Shown: piece by piece, positions 1 to 6,605 of the stretch
Numbering within the stretch: the first letter of the stretch is position 1
How the letters are laid out: each line of letters starts with the position of its first letter
Source of the DNA: Planctomyces sp. SH-PL62
GTDB taxonomy: Bacteria > Planctomycetota > Planctomycetia > Isosphaerales > Isosphaeraceae
NCBI RefSeq assembly: GCF_001610895.1
Contig: NZ_CP011273.1
Location: forward strand, 3,410,001 to 3,474,000
Length of the DNA stretch: 64,000 bases
Reading direction: 5' to 3'
Notes under the pieces: model-generated
The model's input: the letters and a program-made list of their open reading frames with translations, nothing else
Databases searched by the model: none
Told to the model about the DNA's origin: nothing
Program-made: the position numbers and the translations under genes

Positions 1-1
1 G

Positions 2-1147
2 GCGGCGAAGGACGGGGCCGAGGCGTGGAACCTCTTCGTCGGCGGCAACTACCCGATGATCATCACCGACTGGATGATGCCGGAACTGGACGGGGCGGCG
101 CTAATCCGACGAGTCCGATCGGCCGATCGGCCCAGCTATGTGTACACGATGCTCGTCACTGCGAAATCCGAGAAGGAAGACCTGGTCGAAGGCATGGAAG
201 CCGGAGCCGACGACTTCCTGACCAAGCCGTTCGATCGGGACGAGCTCCGGGTCCGGTTGCGTGCCGGAGAAAGGATCATCCGCCTGGAGGAAGACGTGCG
301 TGAAGCCAAGGTGGCGTTGATAGAGACGGAAAAACTCGCGAGCCTAGGCCGCCTCGCGGCGGGGGTGGCCCACGAGATGAACAACCCGCTCGCCTTCGTC
401 GTCAACAACCTGGCGGTCCTCCGCCGCGACGTCCTGGACGCCATGCGTGTGCTGGATAAATACCGGGAATGGCAAAGCTCCCTGGCGCGGGCGGAGCCGG
501 AACTCGCCGCCGAGGCGGCCCGCCTGGAGGAGGAGATCGATCTGCCTTACCTCCAGGGGAATCTCCCCCAACTCTTCGAGAGTTCAGCCGAGGGCCTGAG
601 ACGCGTCCGCGCGATCGTTCAGAATCTGCGCGACTTCGCCCGCCTGGATGAGGCGGAATTCAAGCAAGTCGACGTGAACGCCGCCCTCCGATCCACCCTG
701 GAAGCCCTCCGTCACGAGATCTACAAGAAAGCGGTCCGCGTGGAAACCGCCTTTCAAGAGTTGCAGCCGATGTTGTGCCACGCCGGCAAGATCAATCAGA
801 CATTCTTGAATATTCTGCTCAACGCCATTCAGGCCTCCGAGCGCGAGGGGCTGGTCGAGGTCCGTACCCGGCCCGACGGGGGGGCTGCCGTGCTGGTGGA
901 GATCGAAGACCACGGCACTGGGATCCGCCCCGAGGACCTGCCGCACATCTTCGAGCCCTTCTTCACCACGAAGCCGGTGGGCGCCGGCACTGGCCTGGGG
1001 CTCTCAGTCAGCTACGGAATCGTCAAGGACCAGGGCGGTACGATCGAAGTCGAGAGCGACGTAGGCCGTGGCAGCCTCTTCCGCGTCCGGCTCCCTCTCC
1101 ATCCTCCGCAGGCAGACGCCGGCTCGGGGTCGATGACCGTGCAATGA
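2..1147 (+). CDS. Response regulator/histidine kinase hybrid (5' end outside window)
   Basis: The frame is open from the first bases, so the N-terminus lies upstream of the window. The visible part starts inside a receiver domain, with the phospho-acceptor Asp in ITDWMMPELDG and the later Lys in LTKPFDRDE. A short linker leads to a HisKA dimerisation helix with the H-box HEMNNPL. A HATPase_c domain follows, with the N-box (NQTFLNILLNAI), a G1-type motif (DHGTGI), the F-box (FEPFFTTK) and a G2-type motif (GTGLGLS). No membrane segment is visible, so it is probably cytosolic. It would autophosphorylate on His under control of its own receiver. The signal and output partner are not visible. Confidence 0.9.
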   Translation, partial: AAKDGAEAWNLFVGGNYPMIITDWMMPELDGAALIRRVRSADRPSYVYTMLVTAKSEKEDLVEGMEAGADDFLTKPFDRDELRVRLRAGERIIRLEEDVREAKVALIETEKLASLGRLAAGVAHEMNNPLAFVVNNLAVLRRDVLDAMRVLDKYREWQSSLARAEPELAAEAARLEEEIDLPYLQGNLPQLFESSAEGLRRVRAIVQNLRDFARLDEAEFKQVDVNAALRSTLEALRHEIYKKAVRVETAFQELQPMLCHAGKINQTFLNILLNAIQASEREGLVEVRTRPDGGAAVLVEIEDHGTGIRPEDLPHIFEPFFTTKPVGAGTGLGLSVSYGIVKDQGGTIEVESDVGRGSLFRVRLPLHPPQADAGSGSMTVQ

Positions 1148-1455
1148 GCCAGTCCGGCGAGCCGATCCTAGGATGACGATAAGATGGCAGGGTGGTGAGC
1201 TCACGAAGACCCACAGGCAATAGACAGAATACTTTGTGCAAAGATGAATCCGCACACGGTGCACGCGATCGATTGGGGCACCCGGTCCACTGATGACACT
1301 TGAGGATGTTCGCCCGGAACCCGGTTCCGACGGCAGCAGATTTGCGGGGTGTCCAAAGTTTGCTTCGCCTCGTCTTGCAAGGAATTAGGTCGCGGCCGAG
1401 GGCCATCAGGACGAGGATTGAGTTGTTGGATACAGAAGTTGCAGCGGGGAGTCCA
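1148..1455. other. Intergenic, no gene seen
   Basis: About 300 bases between the kinase stop and the preferred start of the next gene. The downstream reading frame is open from 1300, but that part lacks a ribosome-binding site and looks non-coding. I see no RNA gene or clear promoter. Confidence 0.4.
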
Positions 1456-2172
1456 ATGCCATTCGAGGAACCGCCGGAGGACGGGATCAACGAGCCGAAA
1501 TTCACGATCAACGCGTTCATGCGCTATCTGTCGGCGAACGCATCCGGCCGCGAAGCGATCACGTTGCAGCAGAAGTACCCCAGCGCTTACCAGGCGGTCT
1601 ACTACGACGCTGCGTCGGACGTCCTCAGGCGTTACATCGACTCGGGCATGGGCGATGATGCGATCTTGGACGAGGGGATCGCCGCGATCAGGGCCGCATC
1701 GACGGAGGATAAAGGCCCGCACAACATCCGCGCGAACGTCGAGGTGGTCGAGGCTTTCCGCGACCGACGTCCCAAGCTCAGTTTCGGCGGGCTCTCCCCT
1801 TCAACCTCTCCGGGACCACAGATGAGCCTGGTCATCGCCGGAGTCGAACTGGTCATCCAACCGGAGATCCTGTTGGAGGGCGTAATCGACGGCGAGATGC
1901 GCGGGGGCGCCGTGAAGTTCTACTTCTCGAAAGGCCACCCGCTGACCAGCCCTGCCGCGTCCTATGGCGCGTTACTGCTCCAACGATACTGCGAGGCAAA
2001 CCTGCCGGACCGGGCGACCGTCCAGAACAGGCAGTGCATCATTTGCGACGTACGCGTCGGGGAAGTCCATCACTCGCCGGAAGCGACCGTACGCCGGGAG
2101 CGGGAGATCGAGGCGGCCTGCGCGGAGATCGCGGTCAGGTGGCCAGCGACATCCCCGCCAGGGAGGCCATAG
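1456..2172 (+). CDS. Hypothetical protein, possibly a restriction-nuclease-like fold
   Basis: A 238-aa protein that I do not recognise. The frame is open from 1300, but the ATG at 1456 follows a GGGGAG ribosome-binding site and is preferred. The first half is helical (NAFMRYLSANASGREAITL). The second half has a beta-rich stretch (MSLVIAGVELVIQPEILLEG) followed by an acidic residue and a lysine strand (VIDGEMRGGAVKFYFSKG), a layout reminiscent of PD-(D/E)XK nucleases. Two cysteines lie near the end (QCIICDVRVGEVHHS). The fold idea is inference only. The stop lies about 20 bases before a transposase scrap, so the C-terminus may be altered by an insertion. Confidence 0.55.
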   Translation: MPFEEPPEDGINEPKFTINAFMRYLSANASGREAITLQQKYPSAYQAVYYDAASDVLRRYIDSGMGDDAILDEGIAAIRAASTEDKGPHNIRANVEVVEAFRDRRPKLSFGGLSPSTSPGPQMSLVIAGVELVIQPEILLEGVIDGEMRGGAVKFYFSKGHPLTSPAASYGALLLQRYCEANLPDRATVQNRQCIICDVRVGEVHHSPEATVRREREIEAACAEIAVRWPATSPPGRP

Positions 2173-2434
2173 CTCAAACTCCGCTCAGAAGCACGTCTTC
2201 AACCCGATTGAGCGGATGTTCTCCATGCTCAAGGCCTGGCTGCGGTCGGCGAAGGCGCGGACGGTCGACGGCCTGATCGGGGCGGTGGGCGACGCCCTGC
2301 CGACGTCCTGGGCTGGTTCCGCCATCGCGGATCTCACGCCCAGCGGTCAAGCGATACACCCGACGAGAAACCGCTCTAGAGCCAACGGGGCACGGATGGA
2401 GGGGCTCGATGCGCCATGCAGGTCGAGCACTTGA
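2173..2434 (+). pseudogene. C-terminal fragment of an IS630-type transposase
   Basis: From about 2192 one frame reads HVFNPIERMFSMLKAWLR followed by SAKARTVDGLIGAVGDALP. This matches the end of IS630-family DDE transposases, where the catalytic Glu sits in an NPIE motif followed by a LK..LR helix. Nothing upstream in this frame encodes the first two catalytic Asp residues. After about 2300 the similarity fades. It is a remnant of a third IS630-type element, distinct in sequence from the two others in the window. Confidence 0.6.
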
Positions 2435-2870
2435 GAGGAGCGGCCCGTCGAATCCCCGCACCTACGGAAATTAGGATTGAATCGCCCGATCTCGGCAGTC
2501 CGGACCCAAGGAATGAAGTGTTGAGAGACGAGTCACGGGGCGCTCCGGGCGTCATACATCCGATCGCGTGAGGCGGTCGAATCCTCCGTAGGCGTCGCGC
2601 CTGGACGTGCGGTGACGCCCGAGGTACGGGCCGGCCGCCCGGCCGTCGCCGCCGACGTTGGGCGGTCGGAAGTTCTGGCGATTCGAACAGTGCTTCGACA
2701 CGCGTAGAGGTTCGGCCAGGTCAAGCCGCCGCGGAATCTCTGCACTTCCCCCGACTTTATTCGTTGATCGGCCTGTTCGTTGAGGATCCTCAGTCTCGGC
2801 CGCCGAACCGACCAGGGGCCACGGGAAAAAACGGGGGCAGCCCGGCCGCGGCTGGGCACCCGCACTCAGT
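2435..2870. other. Intergenic, no gene seen
   Basis: About 430 bases with several short open frames on both strands, none with convincing composition or start. It probably belongs to the decayed island that continues to 5.76 kb. Confidence 0.35.
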
Positions 2871-2965
2871 TCACCGCCCCCGCGTCCGGACGCGGATGTC
2901 GCCGTCGGCGAGGATGGCGGCCACGAGGAGGCAGCCGTTGAAGTAGGCCGGGTTCCGCTTGTTCC
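2871..2965 (-). pseudogene. Short coding remnant (C-terminus only)
   Basis: The minus-strand frame ending at 2871 reads NKRNPAYFNGCLLVAAILAD then GDIRVRTRGR before the stop. Almost every third codon position is G or C, as expected for real coding sequence here. Upstream of about 2965 the frame loses protein-like character. I take it as the end of a broken island gene. The family is not recognised. Confidence 0.35.
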
Positions 2966-3019
2966 TCGCGTTCGAGTTCAAGCGCGGCCGCCTCCCGTCT
3001 GGGGCCTCGTCGGCGGGCG

Positions 3020-3367
3020 GAGGACGAATTCCATCCCGGCGCCTCGGCCGGCGTCCGCAGCGCGGCGGCCTCGACGACGGAGAGGGCCTCGGGGCCGTCG
3101 ACGCCGAACCGCTCGGCGGCGTCGCCCGCGGCGGTCGTCGGGACGTGCGGCGTCGTCGCCCCGGGCGCCGTCGACCCGGTGTCGGTCCAGCTCGTCCTGC
3201 ACCGCGCGGGCGCACGCGGCGAAGGCGGCGCGGGCCCTCCGCTCGAACGCCCCGGCCTCGGCGTGCGGGTCGGGCTCGGGCAGCTCGACCTCCAGCCCGC
3301 AGGTCGCGCCGAGCGACCCGTCGTCCGGCAGGCCGACCTTCTTGCTGTATCCGACCGCGATCTTCAT
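3020..3367 (-). pseudogene. Frameshifted island protein starting MKIAVGYSKKVGLPD
   Basis: The N-terminal half (ATG at 3367) reads MKIAVGYSKKVGLPDDGSLG and then an alternating acidic segment. It resembles a small conserved protein of unknown function carried on planctomycete islands. Around 3180 the protein-like sequence moves to another frame, where AERFGVDGPEALSVVEAA is readable. That is typical of the C-terminal ERFGV..P..LS..EAS motif of the same family. A frameshift therefore splits the gene. It lies just downstream of the clamp-like pseudogene on the same strand. Confidence 0.5.
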
Positions 3368-3436
3368 GGGCGTCGAGGTCCTCCGGGTGATGGATCGAGG
3401 TCAGTGGCCGGGTCGGACCTCCAGGTCGGAGCTGTC

Positions 3437-4447
3437 CCGGGGCGACTTCCTGGAGCCGCAGCCCCGGGATCGAGCGTAGGGGCGAGGCGACGAGCCTGGA
3501 CCGCCTCCGGTCGCGACGCAGGGCCGCGACCAGGCGGCCCGTCCGCATCCTGGCGTCGGCCAGGGCTTGGTGGAGAGTCTCGGCACTCTTCGAGTGCGGA
3601 CGCGACGCCGCCGGCCGTCCCCTCCAGAACAGGCCCCGGCAAGGCCTTCGGGGTGAGGCCGCCGACGAGGGGCGAGGTCTTCTTCGTCGCGATCGTCTCG
3701 ACCAGCGGGCCGGCGCGGGCGGGCTTGACGACCACGGCGTCCTCGGACGGGCCGACCGCCGACTCCTTCGACAGGGGTTGCCAGGCGAACGACCGGAGGC
3801 CGTCGCGGCAGAGAGGCCGGGCCTCCGGGCCTAAGAGGCGGACCTCGCCAGAGCCGAGGCGGACCGCCCTCGCCAGGTGCTCGCGGTCCGTGTGCAGCCG
3901 GACCGGCTCGCCCGTGTAGCGTGAGCGGGCCAGCACCAGCTCGGTCGGCGGGACGTGCGGGCCTGCACGGCGACGCGGCCGTTGCAGTCGAGGGTCGCGG
4001 GGGCGTGGGGCTCGTCGCCGCTGGGGAGGCTGTCGATCGCCCCGGCCAGGAACGCGGCGTCCGCCGGGTCGATTGCCAGCCGCGTCGAGGCCGAGCCCGC
4101 GTCGGGCACGGCGTGCTCGACGCGGGGGAAGCGGGCGTCGGCCTCGATGGACGGATGCAGCGTCCAGGCCCCGGCCCGCAGCGTGACGTGGGTTTCGGTC
4201 CGGCCGATCGCGACGGGGGCGTCGCGCGGCAGGCCCTTGCACGCGAACAGCGGGACGGTCCGCACGAGGAGGTCGTCTTCCCAGGGCGGGCCGAAGCCGC
4301 CCTGGACGAGCATCTGCCGGCCGTCGGTGGCGAGCACCTCGGACGTCGAGCCTCTCAGAAGGATGCAGTCGAGGGCGTGGCGGGCCGACCGCTCACCGGC
4401 CGTCGCGGCGGCCTCGGCCAGGGCCTCTGGTACTACAGTTGTAACCG
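3437..4447 (-). pseudogene. Truncated, frameshifted clamp-like island protein
   Basis: Reading down the minus strand from 4447 gives SAVTTVVPEALAEAAATAGE, then LDCILLRGSTSEVLATDGRQ and MLVQGGFGFPWED-like text, which recalls the core of DNA polymerase sliding-clamp-like proteins found on planctomycete islands. Near 3960 the frame changes to TELVLARSRYTGEPVRLHTD. Near 3550 it changes again to a basic helix (GRLVAALRRDRRRSRLVAS). At least two frameshifts are present. The N-terminal half is missing exactly at the left end of the IS at 4448. The clamp assignment is from memory of the family and is tentative. Confidence 0.5.
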
Positions 4448-4472
4448 CTGACTACAGCCTGGCCAAAGAAAC
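4448..4472 (+). repeat. Left terminal inverted repeat of the decayed IS
   Basis: Begins CTGACTACAGCC and matches the reverse complement of 5513-5537 with about three mismatches. Confidence 0.7.
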
Positions 4473-4501
4473 CATCGGGCGGTTGACATCGTAGTACAGG
4501 T

Positions 4502-5507
4502 ATGAGGCCGACAGGAACTGCTCCGGAACTGGAACGTCGCCGCACCCGGGCCGTCGAGTTGATGAAGCAGGGCGAGTCCCCCACCGTCATCGCTCGTATC
4601 CTGGGGGTTCGCCGCCGCTCGCTGTACCGATGGAAGAAGATGGCCCGGGCCACCCCCGAGGGGCTCGCTGCCAGGCCGCATCCCGGACCCAGGCCCCGGC
4701 TCACCGCCGAGCAACTCCGGGAGTTGGGGACGCTCCTTCGGCAGGACGGCTGGCCCAATGCCCTGTGGACGGCCCAACGGGTCGCCGAGATGATCCGCCG
4801 CCACTTCGACGTCGAGCACGTCCGCAAGATCCTCCGACGCCGGCTCGGCTGGAGCAGCCAGGTACCGCAGGCGAAGGCCAAACAACGCAACGTCGAGAAG
4901 ATCGACCGCTGAAGGCGTAAGGAACTGCCCGGGATCATCGAACGGGCTCAGGGACGGAAGGCCCACCTGGTTTTCCTCGACGAGTCGGGCTTCCAGATGA
5001 CCCCGGTGGTCCGCCGCACTTATGCCCCCAAGGACGAGACGCCGACGTCGAGGCGTTCCACCGCAAAGGCAAGGTGTCGGCGATCAGCGCCGTGACCGTC
5101 AGAGCGGCCCGCAAGCGGTGCGGGCTGAGATATCGACTCCTGCCGGATAACGCCAACGCCCACGGCGAGGACACGTTGTCGTTCCTGGCCGGATTGCGGC
5201 GTCGGCTGAAAGGCCCGATGACGATCCTCTGGGACCGGAGCAACAACCACCAACGCTGCGGCCTGGTGAAGAAGTACCTGGCGAAGCATCCCGAGATCGT
5301 CACCGAGGAGTTCCCCGGCTACGCCCCAGAGCCAACCCGGACGAGGGGGTATGGGGCTGGACGAAGTACCATCCGCTGCCCAACTTCGCCCCGGAGGGCT
5401 TGGGGGAGTTGCGGTCTCGATTGGAGGGTGAACTGTCGTCACTGAGTAAGCGAGGAGACCTCCTGGCCTCCTTCATCCGGCATGCCGAGATCCCGCTCCG
5501 CTTATAG
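4502..5507 (+). pseudogene. IS630-family transposase, inactivated
   Basis: The ATG at 4502 opens an N-terminal helix-turn-helix region (GESPTVIARILGVRRRSLYR) and a winged-helix linker. An in-frame TGA at 4910-4912 interrupts the gene. The same frame then continues with the first catalytic Asp (VFLDESGF). Near 5050 a frameshift leads to the second Asp (TILWDRSNNHQR). Near 5330 another frameshift leads to the third acidic residue (NPDEGVWGWTKYH), and the frame ends at TAG 5505-5507. One nonsense mutation and two frameshifts make it non-functional. The order of motifs is diagnostic for IS630/Tc1-type DDE enzymes. Confidence 0.8.
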
Positions 5508-5512
5508 AGTAT

Positions 5513-5537
5513 GTTTCTTTGTCCAGGCTGGACTCAG
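5513..5537 (-). repeat. Right terminal inverted repeat of the decayed IS
   Basis: Partner of the repeat at 4448-4472. It is followed directly by TA at 5538-5539. Confidence 0.7.
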
Positions 5538-5754
5538 TAGGGGCCGCGCCGTCGCGCTTCACGAAGTCGACGACGTCCACGCCGGGGGGCAGCTGGATCG
5601 GCCCCTGGTTGAGCCGCATCACCAGGTAGCCCACCTGGTCGGCCTTGGCCCTGGCCTCGGCCTCGGTCACCTTCCCGATGGTGAAGTAGCGGCGCCTGCC
5701 CTGGTAGAGGAACTGGCCGCACCAGCCGTTGCCCTTCTTCTCGATGGTCGCCAT
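5538..5754 (-). pseudogene. Tyrosine recombinase/integrase, N-terminal fragment
   Basis: From the ATG at 5754 the minus strand reads MATIEKKGNGWCGQFLYQGR, then YFTIGKVTEAEARAKADQVG and GVDVVDFVKRDGAAP. This is the arm-type DNA-binding start of a phage-like tyrosine integrase. The gene stops making sense at the right end of the IS at 5537. The core-binding and catalytic domains (R..HxxR..Y) are absent, so it cannot recombine. It lies about 100 bases from the 3' end of tRNA-Leu, the classical position for an island integrase. Confidence 0.7.
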
Positions 5755-5851
5755 GGGTGTCGCCCCACGCCGTCGCAACGCATCCGCCGGGTTTATCGAA
5801 GAATCACCGAAGACCGCCCCTTGACGCACCCGGATATCGTTGTAAGTCCAA

Positions 5852-5936
5852 TGCCGGCGGTGGGAGTCGAACCCACACGGGCGTTCCCGCCCAGAGGATT
5901 TTAAGTCCCCAGCGTCTGCCGTTCCGCCACGCCGGC
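5852..5936 (-). tRNA. tRNA-Leu (anticodon TAA)
   Basis: An 85-nt class II tRNA. The acceptor GCCGGCG pairs with CGCCGGC, followed by discriminator A. The anticodon loop is CTTAAAA, the variable arm is long, and the T-loop is GGTTCGACTCC. CCA is not encoded. It lies 28 bases downstream of tRNA-Ser and probably shares its transcript. Its 3' end faces the integrase remnant, which makes it the likely attachment site. Confidence 0.95.
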
Positions 5937-5964
5937 GGGCGCGGGGGCGAAGATCGTTCGGGAG

Positions 5965-6051
5965 CGGAGGGGGTGGGATTCGAACCCACGGAAGGTGTGA
6001 CCCTTCTACGGTTTTCAAGACCGTCCCAATCGACCACTCTGGCACCCCTCC
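5965..6051 (-). tRNA. tRNA-Ser (anticodon TGA)
   Basis: An 87-nt class II tRNA. The acceptor GGAGGGG pairs with CCCCTCC, with discriminator G. The anticodon loop is CTTGAAA, with a long variable arm and T-loop GGTTCGAATCC. It lies 25 bases downstream of the bifunctional nuclease gene on the same strand. Confidence 0.95.
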
Positions 6052-6076
6052 GAACGCCTCGCGCGCCTTGGTTCAA

Positions 6077-6472
6077 TTACTGGCTGGCCTCGTCGATGAT
6101 GTCTTCGGCCACGTAGATGGGGACGTCGACGGCGACGGCCAGGGCGATGGCGTCGCTCGGCCGGGAATCGACCTCGATCGTCTCCCCCTCCTGGCGGATC
6201 CTCAGCTTGGCGAAGTACGTGTGGTTGCGGAGCTCGCTGATGTAGATGTCCTGCAGTTCGCCCCCCAGCGACTCGATCGTGCTGGCCAGCAGGTCGTGCG
6301 TCAGCGGTCGCACGGTCGGCTGGTTCTTGACGCGGCGGTCGATGCTCGTGGCCTCGAAGATGCCGATCACGATCGGGAACATACGCTCGCCGTCGACTTC
6401 CTTGAGGAAGATGATATGTTGATCGCTGTTCTCATTGATGATGATCCGCATGAGATCCATCTGGACCGGCAC
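6077..6472 (-). CDS. Bifunctional nuclease (BFN/DUF151) family protein
   Basis: About 131 aa covering one BFN domain: MRIIINENSDQHIIFLKEVD at the start, the core FPIVIGIFEATSIDRRV, and the late motif SRPSDAIALAVAVDVPIYVA. Plant members of this family have DNase/RNase activity. Bacterial roles are poorly defined. I prefer the GTG at 6472 because AGGAAGG lies about 10 bases upstream. A GTG at 6481 and an ATG at 6451-6460 are alternatives. tRNA-Ser and tRNA-Leu follow on the same strand. A strong hairpin separates it from valS upstream. Confidence 0.85.
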   Translation of the reverse strand: MPVQMDLMRIIINENSDQHIIFLKEVDGERMFPIVIGIFEATSIDRRVKNQPTVRPLTHDLLASTIESLGGELQDIYISELRNHTYFAKLRIRQEGETIEVDSRPSDAIALAVAVDVPIYVAEDIIDEASQ

Positions 6473-6565
6473 GGCACCCACCCCTTCCTCTCGCCTCGCC
6501 CGCCGCGACGTTCCGGCCTCGGCCCCCCGCGACGACGTCCGCGACGGGCTGATCTGATGGTATCG

Positions 6566-6598
6566 GGCCCGCGGCGCGTCGTCAACGCGCCGCGGGCC
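6566..6598 (-). terminator. Perfect 13-bp hairpin between valS and the BFN gene
   Basis: A perfect 13-bp GC-only stem (6566-6578 with 6586-6598) and a 7-nt loop. It starts eight bases after the valS stop. There is no following T run, so it may stop transcription with help, or protect the 3' end, rather than act as a classical intrinsic terminator. Confidence 0.55.
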
Positions 6599-6605
6599 GG
6601 TCGTT

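Larger units (their letters stand above)
4448..5537 (+). mobile_element. Decayed IS630-like insertion sequence
   Basis: About 1090 bases bounded by imperfect inverted repeats of about 25 bases (4448-4472 and 5513-5537) sharing the core CAGCCTGG.CAAAGAAAC. The right end is followed by TA, the usual IS630 target, but the left end is preceded by CG, so the expected TA duplication is not intact. It contains one broken transposase gene. Its left side abuts a 5'-truncated clamp-like gene and its right side a 3'-truncated integrase gene. The flanking DNA between those two genes therefore seems to have been deleted. Confidence 0.75.

Noticed and set aside
2871-3548. A single 225-codon minus-strand gene
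   Set aside because: The frame strings together pieces of different broken genes separated by Arg-rich shadow text. It is not one protein.
4502-5507. Programmed frameshifting in the first IS630-like element
   Set aside because: It has an in-frame nonsense codon plus two separate frame changes, with no slippery heptamer at the breaks. This is decay.
5840-5860. A second attachment site matching the tRNA-Leu 3' end
   Set aside because: I looked for the tRNA 3' sequence in the upstream 5.8 kb and saw no copy. The far end of the island was probably lost or lies outside the window.
5473-6045. A 190-codon minus-strand frame running through both tRNA genes
   Set aside because: The first part is tRNA-Ser and tRNA-Leu. 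Only the section from 5754 is real coding sequence (integrase fragment).
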